Positions 8,846 to 17,161 of a DNA stretch of 64,000 nucleotides are shown here, piece after piece. The notes under the pieces are model-generated. The model was not told the DNA's origin and made no database searches. It saw only the letters and a list, made by a program, of their open reading frames with translations. Made by a program: the position numbers and the translations under genes. How positions within the stretch are numbered: the stretch's first letter is position 1; every line of letters starts with the position of its first letter. Source of the stretch: Opitutaceae bacterium (GTDB lineage Bacteria > Verrucomicrobiota > Verrucomicrobiia > Opitutales > Opitutaceae); contig JAEUHC010000002.1 in assembly GCA_016794785.1 (NCBI GenBank), positions 124,001 through 188,000 on the forward strand, written 5' to 3'.

Positions 8846-10723
8846 TCACATGTGCTCCTCGTAGGTGATGTCGATCTTGGCGGTGAAGGCCTGTTTCTTG
8901 GCGGCGCCTTGGAAGCGGATGCTGTGCGTGAGTTCGTCGTAGGTGTAGCCGTTTTGCGGATCGGGGCGCACTTCCTGGCCATTGACCAGCACGCGGAGGC
9001 TCTTTTTGTAGAAGGTCGCGACGCCCGTGAGCGGCTCGAGCGCGACGGCGACCGTGTCGGCGATGCGATCGCCGAGCGCGGCGAGGGGCCCGGAGAAATC
9101 GCTCTCGATGTTCAGCACCGTGCCGCCCGTGAGCTCGGCGGCGCGCCGGTGCGAGATGTTGTTGGGCGACACCACGGCGTGCATCTCGAGCTTTCCGCGC
9201 TTGTTGCCCTTGGCGATGATGAAGGGGCGCAGCACCCAGTAGTTGATGTAGCCGTCGAGGGTCTGGCGCTTTTGCGGCGTGCGGGCGTTGAACTGATCGA
9301 GCAGGTCGGGGAGCTTGCCGTTTTCGACCCACTCGGCGGTGCGGGAGCCGTCGCGTTGCTCCTTCCACAGGGCCATGCGCGTCTCCTCCTCGTCCATGAA
9401 GAAGACCACGATCGTGGTGGCCTCGGGGCGGAGGAAGGCGTGCTGCTGGTTATAGTAGCCCGCGACGAAATTATACACGGCGGTGAACGCCGTGCGGTTG
9501 CTGGCGCCGTTGGTGCCGACTTTCACGAGCTCGGCGAAGAGGCTGTCGGGCGTCTTCGGCGTGACCCAGGGACGCTCCAGCGCGGGGAGCGTGACGAGCG
9601 TGCCGTTGCTCGCGACCCGCTTGGTCACCTGTTTCTCGCGCCCGCGGCTGTCGAGCACGGGCTTGCCGGCCGCGTCGAGCTGCACGGAGCGGACCTCCTT
9701 GAAATAGGGCTGGTCATCGGGGCGGCGGCTCGGATCGGCGTTCACGAAATCGGTCGTGAGCACGCCGATGCGGTAATCGAGATCGCGGGCGTGGAAGAGC
9801 TCGCGAAAGCGGCTCAGGTTAGCTGCGATGCGGTTCTGGTGCGCGGCCATCGAGGGCGAATTGTTGATCACAAAAACGAGGTCCACCTCGCGGCTGTGGG
9901 AGCGATCGACCGTGATGCGTTTCTGGGTGCGGTTCGGCTCGACGCTGACCGAGACGACATTCTCCACGCCGAGGTGCGGGTTGGCTTCGTCGATGGTGTA
10001 ATACTTGAAGCGCTCCTCGCCGATGAAGCCGGGGTTGGGCGCGTAGGTGAGCTGGCCGGTGGCCCGATCGAGCTTGGCCGTGCCGTGCTGCGGCCTGGCC
10101 TTCTCATCGATCACGTAGGCGACCTTGGCGCCGATGATGGTGGCGCGGTCGGCCTGCGGCATGAAATCCTCATGGCTGGGCAGCTTCTGCGCGACGGGCG
10201 TGTTCGGACGGGTCGTGAGCGTGACACTCCGGGCGATCAGGGAGCGCGCGCGGTCGGCCTCGACCTCGAACTTCTGCATCACGACCGGCGGCGGCGCCTT
10301 CACCTTGATCGCGACCGTATTCTTGAACACGAGACCGGACGTCTCGTTGCGCACGGTGTAGGCGAACGAGTCCTCGCCCACGAAGCCCTCCTGCGGCTGG
10401 TAGGCAAAATAGCCGAGCCGCGAAGTCCGGGTCTTGAAGAAATCCGCCTCTTCGCCGCCCCCCGCCAGTCCGACGCGCCCATAGAGCGGCTCAGCCGTGA
10501 TGGTGAAAATCAAATCGGTGCGTGACTCGGGGCTCACCACTTCCGCGGCCACGGTCAGCTGCCCGTGGGCGCCCGTGCCCTCCGTCTCGATCATCTGCGG
10601 GGTCGTCGAGACGATCGTGTCTTTGTCGCTGGGTGCGGCGGCGGCGAAGGCCGGCCCGCTCGCCAGCAGGGGCAGCAGGCACAGCACACGCAGCCACGGG
10701 CGGATGGTGATATCGAGGTTCAT
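8846..10723 (-). CDS. Exported protein with cadherin-like (Big_9) repeats and a von Willebrand A domain
   Basis: The protein has 625 residues. The signal peptide follows ATG 10723. Two Ig/cadherin-like repeats are recognisable by LGYFAYQPQEGFVGEDSFAYTV and LTYAPNPGFIGEERFKYYTI. A VWA domain begins at EVDLVFVINNSPSM and holds VVFFMDEEETRMAL. The usual MIDAS sequence D-x-S-x-S reads N-N-S-P-S here, so the first metal-coordinating Asp is Asn. The C-terminal segment (GVATFYKKSLRVLVNGQEV, IRFQGAAKKQAFTAKIDITYEE) looks like another beta domain. It is probably a surface or periplasmic adhesion or assembly protein. It lies 123 bp upstream of the TPR protein on the same strand. Confidence 0.78.
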   Translation of the reverse strand: MNLDITIRPWLRVLCLLPLLASGPAFAAAAPSDKDTIVSTTPQMIETEGTGAHGQLTVAAEVVSPESRTDLIFTITAEPLYGRVGLAGGGEEADFFKTRTSRLGYFAYQPQEGFVGEDSFAYTVRNETSGLVFKNTVAIKVKAPPPVVMQKFEVEADRARSLIARSVTLTTRPNTPVAQKLPSHEDFMPQADRATIIGAKVAYVIDEKARPQHGTAKLDRATGQLTYAPNPGFIGEERFKYYTIDEANPHLGVENVVSVSVEPNRTQKRITVDRSHSREVDLVFVINNSPSMAAHQNRIAANLSRFRELFHARDLDYRIGVLTTDFVNADPSRRPDDQPYFKEVRSVQLDAAGKPVLDSRGREKQVTKRVASNGTLVTLPALERPWVTPKTPDSLFAELVKVGTNGASNRTAFTAVYNFVAGYYNQQHAFLRPEATTIVVFFMDEEETRMALWKEQRDGSRTAEWVENGKLPDLLDQFNARTPQKRQTLDGYINYWVLRPFIIAKGNKRGKLEMHAVVSPNNISHRRAAELTGGTVLNIESDFSGPLAALGDRIADTVAVALEPLTGVATFYKKSLRVLVNGQEVRPDPQNGYTYDELTHSIRFQGAAKKQAFTAKIDITYEEHM

Positions 10724-10941
10724 AGTGGTGAAGGCGATGCAGTGCATGACATCCGATCCGTCACGCCGGCCAGCGCCAAGTTCCCGCGATGGTTCGATCC
10801 GCCGCGCCCGCTGTCAAATGCGCGGCGACGGGGTGTTTGCGGCCGAGACTGCGCCGTGGGTCGTGTTGCGCATGGCCGGGTCTGATCGGATGCCGGCGGT
10901 CACGCCCGGTCGGCCGCGCGCGGCGAGCGCGAACTGTGCCG

Positions 10942-12120
10942 CTAGCTGGGTAGCAAACGATTCAACACGGCGCCCAGCGCCTGATCATAGACGACGTTTC
11001 CGCCATTGTCGCCGTTCGTCAAAATGATGAACCCGGAACGTCGATCAACCGAGGCCATGGCGAGGGAGCGGAATCCTGATTGGCCGCCGGAGTGGACGAT
11101 CACGTTGCCCGTGGCCCGCTGCTGGACAGCCCAGCCGAGGGCCCATGCATTTGCGCCGTCGATTTTCTGCTGCTCATCGAGCTTCACCTGCGGCCGGACC
11201 ATTTCGGCGAGGCTGCGCTGATTCAGGCGAAACTCGTCGCTCGGTTTCGGATCGAGAATCTCCAGCAGGAATCGCGCGTAATCGGTCGCGGTGGTGTGCA
11301 GGCCTCCCGCCGAGGCGTAGCGGGCTGCGTCGGTGGCCGAAGGTCTTGCCTTGGCCAGCGGGTTGCCCGCCAGATCATGCGGTCGGGTGACGTGCCGCGC
11401 GAAGCTTTCGTTCCAGAGGTAGCCGCTGGCTGCCATGCCGAAGGGTCTGAGCAGTCTCCGGTTCAGGCACGCGTCGATGTCGGTCGCGACGACTTCGAGG
11501 CCCGCCTCATATTTGGCGCGGTGCGCCGGGTCCGTGCGTCCGATCAAGTGAGTCACGACCGACTGGAGATAATAGTAGCCCTCGCCCGAATAGGAAAACT
11601 GCGTGCCCGGGGTGAAATGGATTTTCAGCGGCGCGCCGCCTGAGCGCCAGTCTTGGAAGCCGGTGGTGTGGGAAAGGACATGGCGGGCCGTGATGAGATC
11701 GAGACGTGCATCACCCGCGAGGAAGCGCGTGGGGGCATATTTGGTGAGCGGCGTGTCGAGATCGAGGATCCCCTGCTCGCAGAGCTTCAGGACAGCATAG
11801 GCGAAAACCGTTTTGCTCACCGAGGCCGCTTCGAACACCGTGTCGTGGTCGACCGGTTCCTGCGACGCGCTGTCCTTGACCCCGAATCCGCGACGCCAGA
11901 CCAGCCTGGCATCATCAATGACGGCAATGGATGCACCGGGGACCTTGGAGTCTCGCAGGAGCGGCGGGATCAGCCGCTCCAGCTCGGCAATCATGGCGGC
12001 GTGATCGATCTTCGATGCGGCGGCGGGTATCGGCGTGCCCTGTGCGCGCGCCGTCGACGCGAGAAAGCTGCCGCCCAACACAGCCCGGCTGGTTTCGATC
12101 AGAAAATCTCTGCGGCGCAT
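10942..12120 (-). CDS. Serine hydrolase, class C beta-lactamase/esterase family, probable Tat export
   Basis: The protein has 392 residues. The N-terminus MRRRDFLIETSRAVLGGSFLA is a twin-arginine (RRxFL) signal. The SxxK catalytic motif is Ser100-Val-Ser-Lys103 (EAASVSKTVFAY). A Tyr motif (Y-S-G in FSYSGEGYYYL) replaces the common Y-x-N, and HSGGQSG fits the KTG/HxG box. These features place it with serine beta-lactamase-related proteins (PF00144), most of which are esterases or peptidases rather than antibiotic resistance enzymes. It is a single gene with 218 bp to the next one downstream. Confidence 0.88.
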   Translation of the reverse strand: MRRRDFLIETSRAVLGGSFLASTARAQGTPIPAAASKIDHAAMIAELERLIPPLLRDSKVPGASIAVIDDARLVWRRGFGVKDSASQEPVDHDTVFEAASVSKTVFAYAVLKLCEQGILDLDTPLTKYAPTRFLAGDARLDLITARHVLSHTTGFQDWRSGGAPLKIHFTPGTQFSYSGEGYYYLQSVVTHLIGRTDPAHRAKYEAGLEVVATDIDACLNRRLLRPFGMAASGYLWNESFARHVTRPHDLAGNPLAKARPSATDAARYASAGGLHTTATDYARFLLEILDPKPSDEFRLNQRSLAEMVRPQVKLDEQQKIDGANAWALGWAVQQRATGNVIVHSGGQSGFRSLAMASVDRRSGFIILTNGDNGGNVVYDQALGAVLNRLLPS

Positions 12121-12172
12121 GGAAGCTGACGAAAATCATGTCATCCCGCGGCACAATAAAACTCGAAGTCCA

Positions 12173-12197
12173 ACGCTGGGCGGTTTCAACGCCCAGG
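12173..12197. repeat. Small hairpin between two minus-strand genes
   Basis: A 7-bp stem (CTGGGCG at 12176-12182, CGCCCAG at 12190-12196) with a 7-nt loop lies between the serine hydrolase start and the DUF3892 gene end. No T-tract follows on the minus strand, so termination is only a guess. Confidence 0.35.
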
Positions 12198-12239
12198 CGG
12201 CGTGCATTGCCCTCGGCAACAGGCGGACTCCGCTGGGAT

Positions 12240-12527
12240 CTATGGCAGCAAACTCAGCAGATCGTCCGGGTGGGTTTTCTCGCGTTCGGTCGCGAGGTAT
12301 TTCTCACCGCCGTGGTTCAGCACGACGAGTTTCACGGGATGCCCGTCGACGTTGACGAAAAACTCGTCGGTCCCCGCGTCGATGGCGGCGGTGGCGGATG
12401 CCTGTGAGAGCCGCCAGCGGGTGTGATCGGAATTCACGCCGCCGATGGCTTCGATGCGCTCGAGCGGATCGTGGCTGTAGGCGCGGCTGACGGTGGAGAC
12501 TGCGCGGCGGCGGTAAGGTCGGGCCAT
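12240..12527 (-). CDS. DUF3892 protein
   Basis: The protein has 95 residues from the ATG at 12527; the longer in-frame extension upstream overlaps the RRM gene's leader and is unlikely. The pattern RIEAIGGVNSDHTRWRLS, AIDAGTDEFFVNVDGHPVKLVV, GEKYLATEREKTHPDDLLSLP-like ending is that of DUF3892, a small family of unknown function often found as a stand-alone protein. It is divergent from the RRM protein gene and may share the 300-bp control region. Confidence 0.83.
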   Translation of the reverse strand: MARPYRRRAVSTVSRAYSHDPLERIEAIGGVNSDHTRWRLSQASATAAIDAGTDEFFVNVDGHPVKLVVLNHGGEKYLATEREKTHPDDLLSLLP

Positions 12528-12829
12528 GGTTGTGCCGGATCTTATCGCGGCGAATCGGCAAACGCGACCGCCATCCGGGGTTTGCCTTCGCACTGCCGCA
12601 AGCGAGTGCCAGGCTAGCCCCTTGGGTTGAAACAAGGTCCTCGCGCGCAGGGTCGGGCGACGAGATACTCCTTGCTTATGGCGGGACTTCAGCGACGGTC
12701 GCGGCTCGTTGATAGCGTTAGATGACAGTAGCTGGTGGGTCTTCAGGTGAGCTTTTGGTTCAGATGATGATTCGAAACCCGACAATCGGGAACGTGCTGA
12801 CAGCAGACGAAGCAGACGAAACATCATCC
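12528..12829. other. 302-bp divergent intergenic region / RRM gene leader
   Basis: No gene is visible. The region separates the divergent DUF3892 and RRM genes. Its last 120 bases are less G+C-rich and contain a short tandem GCAGACGAA-GCAGACGAA just before the RRM start. Such long AT-richer leaders are usual for cold-regulated RNA-binding proteins, but I cannot point to a convincing promoter. Confidence 0.4.
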
Positions 12830-13168
12830 ATGAACTCCAAACTCTATGTTGGGAATATGTCCTTCAAATCCTCCGAGGCCGATCTTCGCGACGCCTTCGG
12901 CAAATTCGGCGCCGTGACCGACGTTTACATCGCCACGGATCGCGAGACGGGCCGCCCGCGCGGCTTTGCCTTCGTGACCATGGGCACCGCCGACGAGGCC
13001 AAGGCCGCCATCGAAAAGATGAACGGCGCCGACCTCGACGGTCGTCAGCTCACGGTCAACGAAGCCAAGCCGAAGGAAGAAATGGGCCGCTCCGGTGGCG
13101 CTGGCGGCGGTGGCCGCAATTTCAGCAGCCCGGATCGCCGGGCCGGTGCGTTCCAATCGCGCTATTGA
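12830..13168 (+). CDS. RRM-type RNA-binding protein (Rbp-like)
   Basis: The protein has 112 residues with a single RNA-recognition motif: RNP2 is LYVGNM (residues 5-10) and RNP1 is RGFAFVTM (44-51), separated as expected. A short Gly/Ser/Arg-rich tail ([13 protein letters not shown]) ends in RY, like the cyanobacterial and verrucomicrobial cold-inducible Rbp proteins. It probably binds single-stranded RNA and acts as an RNA chaperone. The start is the [10 protein letters not shown] methionine; the upstream in-frame ATG is in the leader. A strong terminator follows. Confidence 0.93.
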   Translation: MNSKLYVGNMSFKSSEADLRDAFGKFGAVTDVYIATDRETGRPRGFAFVTMGTADEAKAAIEKMNGADLDGRQLTVNEAKPKEEMGRSGGAGGGGRNFSSPDRRAGAFQSRY

Positions 13169-13205
13169 TCCCAACCGCGGCGCACTGCGTCGCGCGTGAC
13201 TCTCA

Positions 13206-13235
13206 GGCGGGGTGCTCCGGCACCCCGCCTTTTTT
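13206..13235 (+). terminator. Rho-independent terminator of the RRM gene
   Basis: GGCGGGGTGC-TCCG-GCACCCCGCC (10-bp perfect stem, 4-nt loop) is followed directly by six T, 37 bp after the RRM stop codon. Confidence 0.95.
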
Positions 13236-13363
13236 ATGGTGGGACTACACCCCATTTCGCTCGTCGCGTTTGTCGCCCATGCTGCGGGACAAAAATGCTG
13301 CAAACCACCTGGGCACGTCCCTGTTTCTCAACTGCGGCGCTTCGCCGTGCCCGGTCGTCATCC

Positions 13364-14407
13364 ATGATGGGCATCGCCTGTTCGCTCGCTGGCCTGGCAT
13401 TGGCGACGGGTTTGCTCGCGCAGACTCCCGATGCGGTCGGCTCCACGGCGCGGGCCCGCTCGGCGCCCGTGTTCACCGCCTATTTCGAAAACGACACCTT
13501 CACCGGCACCGATGAACACTACACCAACGGGCTGAAATTCTCGTGGCTTTCCGCGGACCTCGTCGATTGGGGACAGGTGGGCTGGCGGAAAACCCTCATC
13601 GAATTCCTGCCCTTCGTGAACCGGACGGCGGGCCAGAAGAATCTCGGCCTCGCCTTGGGCCAGAACATCTACACGCCGCGCGACATCCGGCGGATCAATC
13701 CCGATCCGGTCGATCGCCCGTATGCGGGCTGGCTTTACCTGGAGCTGGCGTTTGTCAGCAAGACTCCGGCGATCTCCGATACCATCGCGATTCAAGCCGG
13801 CCTCATCGGGCCGCACAGCCTCGCCGAGGATTCGCAGCGCATCGTGCATCAATGGAGCGGCGCCATCCGGCCGCGCGGCTGGGATTACCAGCTCCGTGAT
13901 GAGCTGGGCGTGAATCTCGTCTATGAGCGCCGTTGGCGGCTCTATGCCCGCGCGCTGGTCGAGACGCTCGGGATTGATTTGGTGCCCCACGCGGGACTGA
14001 GCCTGGGCAACGTGCAGGCCTACGCCAATGCCGGCGGCACGGTGCGCTTCGGGCTCAACCTGCCCAGTGATTTTGGCGTCCAGCTGGCGCGGCCCGGCAG
14101 CGTGGGCGGCACGCCCGCCGACGATCTCGATCCGCGGGTGGCGCTGGATCGCAACTTCAGCGTCTTCGCCTTTGGCGCGGCGGATGGCCGGGCGGTGGCG
14201 CGGGATATTTTTCTGGATGGAAACACGTTTCGCTCCAGCCGATCCGTGGACAAGGAGCCCTTCGTGGGCGACCTCAGCGCGGGGCTTGGACTCATCGCTG
14301 GCCGATGGCAGCTCACCTACACGCAGGTGTGGCGCACGCGGGAGTTCAAGGCGCAGCGGGGCTACTACAACAATTTCGGCTCGGTCTCGCTCTCCCGCGC
14401 GTATTGA
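13364..14407 (+). CDS. lpxR: LpxR-like lipid A 3'-O-deacylase, outer membrane (DUF2219)
   Basis: The protein has 347 residues. After a signal peptide (MMGIACSLAGLALATGLLA) the sequence enters YFENDTFTGTDEHYTNGLKFSW, the hallmark LpxR N-terminus in which Asn and Asp (here Asn43, Asp44) form the active site with a later His (candidate in LIGPHSLAEDSQRIVHQW). Alternating residues ending in SVSLSRAY indicate a 12-strand outer-membrane barrel. The known enzyme removes the 3'-acyloxyacyl chain of lipid A in a Ca-dependent way. An upstream in-frame ATG (13295) is possible. It stands alone, after the RRM terminator. Confidence 0.85.
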   Translation: MMGIACSLAGLALATGLLAQTPDAVGSTARARSAPVFTAYFENDTFTGTDEHYTNGLKFSWLSADLVDWGQVGWRKTLIEFLPFVNRTAGQKNLGLALGQNIYTPRDIRRINPDPVDRPYAGWLYLELAFVSKTPAISDTIAIQAGLIGPHSLAEDSQRIVHQWSGAIRPRGWDYQLRDELGVNLVYERRWRLYARALVETLGIDLVPHAGLSLGNVQAYANAGGTVRFGLNLPSDFGVQLARPGSVGGTPADDLDPRVALDRNFSVFAFGAADGRAVARDIFLDGNTFRSSRSVDKEPFVGDLSAGLGLIAGRWQLTYTQVWRTREFKAQRGYYNNFGSVSLSRAY

Positions 14408-14527
14408 ACCGTGCGGCGGGTGGTGGCGGGATTTGTGACGCGTTGTGCTGCCGAGCCGATGCCTGACCGCTGGGGTGGGTGAAGGCCCCATGGAAGCCGC
14501 CGCCGCTGGTTGATATGCTCGCCACCG

Positions 14528-14683
14528 ATGAATCCTATTCTCCTGATTATTGTCCTGCTGCTTTTGTTCGGCGGCGGCGGATTTTATTTTGGCGGGCCGG
14601 CGATCGGCGGCGGCGGGCTTGGCCTCATTCTGTTAATCGTCCTCATTGTTTACCTGATGGGTGGATTGCGCGGGAAAAACTAG
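14528..14683 (+). CDS. Small hydrophobic DUF3309-like membrane protein
   Basis: The protein has 51 residues. Two hydrophobic segments (MNPILLIIVLLLLFG and LGLILLIVLIVYLMG) flank a Gly-rich FGGPAIGGGG turn, as in DUF3309. It is too short for usual gene callers. Family members are found beside other stress-associated membrane peptides, as here next to the DUF883/DUF1328/DUF3185 cluster. The function is unknown. Confidence 0.75.
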   Translation: MNPILLIIVLLLLFGGGGFYFGGPAIGGGGLGLILLIVLIVYLMGGLRGKN

Positions 14684-14700
14684 CCTGCGGCGCGCCATGA

Positions 14701-15018
14701 GCACCCGTTGCGGAGGCGCGGCAGATAATCTGCGGTCTTGCGCCGATTTTCTACGAACACCCCACTGTCGCTCACTGGCTGCAGTGTTTCATCATCGACG
14801 GTGTCTGGGTGTCGGTGGGTTCGATGAAATTCAAACATCGATCCTCGCGGCTGAACGGCGAGGGTAAGCTTAACGCTTACGACGTCGTCTTTGCGGCGGA
14901 TTAGATCGCCGTCTTCGAAAGCGACAAGCGCCGTTCGCGCCAGATGACGAGGGCGGAGCGATCCACGCTGGGCAACATCTTTGACGCGCGGGCGGATTTG
15001 CTGCGACCGCAGCTTTAA
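14701..15018 (+). pseudogene. Decayed small coding frame with internal TAG, unrecognised
   Basis: The frame is open from 14701 to a TAG at 14902-14904. It then continues in the same frame, with protein-like composition, to TAA at 15016-15018. The translation reads IFYEHPTVAHWLQCFIIDG, VWVSVGSMKFKHRSSRLNGEG, KLNAYDVVFAAD-stop-IAVFESDKRRSRQ and TLGNIFDARADLLRPQL. No start codon with a ribosome site is evident. I recognise no family. It is either a remnant of a gene or chance. It fills the 338-bp gap between the DUF3309 gene and the stress cluster. Confidence 0.35.
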
Positions 15019-15021
15019 CTC

Positions 15022-15339
15022 TCAGGATGGAGAGGATCGGGGCCGGGAGAGGAACGTGGCGCCGAGCCCACGGGCGGCGTTGAAGGCGAGCGGCGCCCAG
15101 CGCACGAGGGTCGGGAGGATTTTCTGGCGCGGGAACACGATGCGAGCGGCCAGCAAGGCCAGGGGCACCGCGGCCAAGGGCGCCAGCCGCCGCCAGGATG
15201 CCAGCATGCGATCAATCCACGCCACGGGTTGCGCCAGCCGGGCCGCGGCCGTGGCGCATTGTGCGCGGTGGAGCGCGATGTCGCGCCGCAAGGTGCGTTT
15301 GCGGGCGGCGAGCTCCTTCAGTTCTTGGGCTGGATACAT
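15022..15339 (-). CDS. YqjK-like small membrane-associated protein
   Basis: The protein has 105 residues. It starts with a charged helix (MYPAQELKELAARKRTLRRD, ALHRAQCATAAARLAQP), then a hydrophobic Ala/Leu segment (LAPLAAVPLALLAARIVF). The layout matches YqjK, the third gene after yqjD and yqjE in enterobacteria. Its start overlaps the end of the YqjE-like gene by 22 bp, which argues for translational coupling. The function is unknown. The call rests largely on gene order. Confidence 0.65.
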   Translation of the reverse strand: MYPAQELKELAARKRTLRRDIALHRAQCATAAARLAQPVAWIDRMLASWRRLAPLAAVPLALLAARIVFPRQKILPTLVRWAPLAFNAARGLGATFLSRPRSSPS

Positions 15340-15698
15340 GCGCGGTCCTCGCTGATCTCCTGCAGGGTGGCGGCGAAGGGCTTCGGCTGCCGTGCGAGGT
15401 AACGGCGGAACGCGATGACGATCGTGATCAGCGCGCCGGTGTAGAGCAGCGTGAGTCCGCCGAGGACCGCGAGGCGGGCGCTTTCCCAGCAGAGATACAC
15501 GAGCGTGAGACTGGCGAAGGTGATCGCCATCATGCCGGTGAATACGGCCGCGCTGATCCAGATGAAGGTCTGGATCAGGCGGAATTTTTCCTCCTGCAGC
15601 TCGACCGAGAAGAGCGCGAGGCGATCCTGCACGGTGGCGAGCAGGCCGTCGCAGAGCGCCCGGAAGGAACCGAGCAAGCCTGGGGTGGCGGTTTCCAT
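15318..15698 (-). CDS. YqjE-like phage-holin-superfamily membrane protein
   Basis: The protein has 126 residues with ATG at 15698. An N-terminal amphipathic helix (LLATVQDRLALFSVELQEEKFR) is followed by two transmembrane segments (IQTFIWISAAVFTGMMAITFASLTLVYLC and LAVLGGLTLLYTGALITIVIAF), the pattern of PF07332 (YqjE/holin III). In enterobacteria YqjE is an inner-membrane protein expressed under stress together with YqjD. It sits 11 bp after the YqjD/ElaB-like gene. Confidence 0.85.
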   Translation of the reverse strand: METATPGLLGSFRALCDGLLATVQDRLALFSVELQEEKFRLIQTFIWISAAVFTGMMAITFASLTLVYLCWESARLAVLGGLTLLYTGALITIVIAFRRYLARQPKPFAATLQEISEDRACIQPKN

Positions 15699-15709
15699 CG
15701 CCGCAAAGC

Positions 15710-16027
15710 CTAGCGGGAGCGGCGGCCGAGCAGCACGCCCACGAGCAGGCCGGCCCCGAGCGCGAGGACGAGCGACTGGTAGGGGTGGGCGCGGATGGCC
15801 GCGTCGGTGCACTTGGCGCCGGCGACCACTTTCTGGCGGGTGTCGGCGTAGAGTTCGCCGAGGCGCGATTGCGCGGCTTCAAAGCGGGCGCGCAAGGCGC
15901 CGAGTGCATCCTCGGCGTGCTCGCCGGGCGTGCCGTCGATCAATTTCTCGGCTTCCGTCACGAGGGAGCGGAGATCTTCGAGCAGGGCGTGCGGAGGCTG
16001 GGCGATCGATTCAGTTTTTTTGGTCAT
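15710..16027 (-). CDS. YqjD/ElaB-type DUF883 protein (membrane-anchored ribosome-binding family)
   Basis: The protein has 105 residues. A long charged helix (LLEDLRSLVTEAEKLIDGTPGEHAEDALGALRARFEAAQSRLG) is followed by the family signature (TDAAIRAHPYQSLVLALGAGLLVGVLLGRR): one C-terminal membrane anchor with an R-rich end. E. coli YqjD and ElaB anchor ribosomes at the inner membrane in stationary phase, and are induced by RpoS. That role is transferred by family. It is the first of the yqjDEK-like trio. Confidence 0.9.
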   Translation of the reverse strand: MTKKTESIAQPPHALLEDLRSLVTEAEKLIDGTPGEHAEDALGALRARFEAAQSRLGELYADTRQKVVAGAKCTDAAIRAHPYQSLVLALGAGLLVGVLLGRRSR

Positions 16028-16061
16028 GGATATGGTAATTTTTTAAGCGGTGAGGGACGGG

Positions 16062-16214
16062 TCAGGCGTGGCGAAACAACGAGACAACGAAGAGGAGCAA
16101 AAAGAGGATGGCCAAAATCTTGGCGATGGATGCGGCGGCCCCGGCCGTGCCGCGAAAGCCGAAGGCCCCGGCGACAATGGCGATAATCAGGAAAACAATC
16201 GCGTAGTGGAGCAT
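16062..16214 (-). CDS. DUF1328 (UPF0391) membrane peptide
   Basis: The protein has 50 residues. The sequence [20 protein letters not shown], then [20 protein letters not shown], then FVVSLFRHA is the typical UPF0391/DUF1328 (YtjA-like) two-helix peptide. These are abundant, often stress-induced, and of unknown function. It lies 10 bp after the DUF3185 gene. Confidence 0.9.
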   Translation of the reverse strand: MLHYAIVFLIIAIVAGAFGFRGTAGAAASIAKILAILFLLLFVVSLFRHA

Positions 16215-16224
16215 CCGCGGTGGG

Positions 16225-16422
16225 TCAGGAGCGGCGGATGATGCCGGCGAGACCGACCGTGGTGGCGACGGCGCCGCCGATGATCAACCAGATGGTCTTG
16301 TCCGTGGGCGTCCCGGTGAACAGGCGGGAAAAGGCTGAGCCCACCGAATCGGAGGCGCTGATCCCGAAGGCGATGAGCACGACGCCGACGAGCAGGAGGA
16401 CGAGTGAGGCGGCTTTTTTCAT
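16225..16422 (-). CDS. DUF3185 membrane protein
   Basis: The protein has 65 residues. Two transmembrane helices ([34 protein letters not shown] and [20 protein letters not shown]) match DUF3185. The ATG overlaps the stop of the Dps gene (16419-16422, ATGA), so translation is probably coupled. The function is unknown. Confidence 0.88.
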   Translation of the reverse strand: MKKAASLVLLLVGVVLIAFGISASDSVGSAFSRLFTGTPTDKTIWLIIGGAVATTVGLAGIIRRS

Positions 16423-16952
16423 TGGCGGTGGTTTTGTTTGGCGGGCCAGACCGGCATCACGATGCCTGCGCCTCTTTGGTTTTCGATTTGGGCGCGGAGC
16501 GTCCAGGCGGTCTTTTCGTGTTGCCGCATCAAGCTGGTAAGAAAGCCGGCGGTGCCGGCATCCTTGAGGCGCCTGGCGCAGGCTTCGCTGTCGTTGCGCA
16601 GCTGCCCGATCATCTCCTCGTGCAGGGCGAGCAGCGAGGCGAGCATGTGCGAGGATGGCAGATCGATCCCGGGATCGGCCGAGGTGCGGGCGGCCTTCGC
16701 GAGCGCCGCCCAGTTGCCCCGGGCGCCGGCCCCGATGGCGCGAGCGCGCTCGGCAATGTCGTCGATCCACTCGGCGATCTGGGTGGACTGCTCGCCGAAC
16801 TGCCGGTGCAGACTCAGGAATTCCGGGCCCGTCACATTCCAATGGTAATCACGGGTCGTGGCGTAGAGCACATACTCCTCGGCGAGGATAAAGTTTAGGA
16901 TCTGGCCGACTTCGAAGCGGGCCTCGTCGTTGAGGCCAATGTTGGTTTTCAT
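16419..16952 (-). CDS. dps: Dps-family ferritin-like DNA-protection protein
   Basis: The protein has 177 residues. The Dps signature is complete: DYHWNVTGPEFLSLHRQFGEQ (His ligands), then IAEWIDDIAERARAIG (acidic ferroxidase ligands donated across the dimer interface), then helix D SSHMLASLLALHEEMIGQLR. Dps dodecamers oxidise and store iron with peroxide and coat DNA in stress. The start overlaps the stop of the preceding 70-residue gene (ATGA), and its end overlaps the DUF3185 start the same way. Confidence 0.92.
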   Translation of the reverse strand: MKTNIGLNDEARFEVGQILNFILAEEYVLYATTRDYHWNVTGPEFLSLHRQFGEQSTQIAEWIDDIAERARAIGAGARGNWAALAKAARTSADPGIDLPSSHMLASLLALHEEMIGQLRNDSEACARRLKDAGTAGFLTSLMRQHEKTAWTLRAQIENQRGAGIVMPVWPAKQNHRQ

Positions 16953-17161
16953 GGGCGGGAGGTCGCGGCTGGGGCTTCCAGGCGGGCGTTCAGGCGTGAG
17001 TGATTCCTTGCGGCTGACGCGAGTAGTCGGGTCGCTTGGCGGCGGAGCGAAGCGGCGAGAGCGGAGGCCGACGGGTTGGTCACATCATGCAAGAGCAGGG
17101 GCTTCATGGTCCGGGTGATGACAGCGCCATTGGCCACACTGGGTCTGGTTTTTGGATTCAT
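16949..17161 (-). CDS. Unrecognised 70-residue protein, coupled on both sides
   Basis: ATG at 17161 overlaps the stop of the truncated Dps gene (ATGA). Its own stop overlaps the start of full Dps in the same way. These two exact 4-base overlaps are the main reason to believe it is translated. The sequence is basic and Ala/Ser/Arg-rich (SASALAASLRRQATRLLASAARNHSRLNARL), with one probable helix. I recognise no family. A longer start (17245) would overlap the upstream gene and is less likely. Confidence 0.55.
   Translation of the reverse strand: MNPKTRPSVANGAVITRTMKPLLLHDVTNPSASALAASLRRQATRLLASAARNHSRLNARLEAPAATSRP

Noticed and set aside
8753..10525. 590-codon plus-strand frame opposite the VWA protein
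   Set aside because: Shadow frame; the minus-strand protein has a signal peptide and recognisable repeats.
10942..12120. Antibiotic resistance beta-lactamase
   Set aside because: It has SxxK and HxG motifs but lacks the Y-A-N motif of true class C enzymes; esterase/peptidase-like is the safer call.
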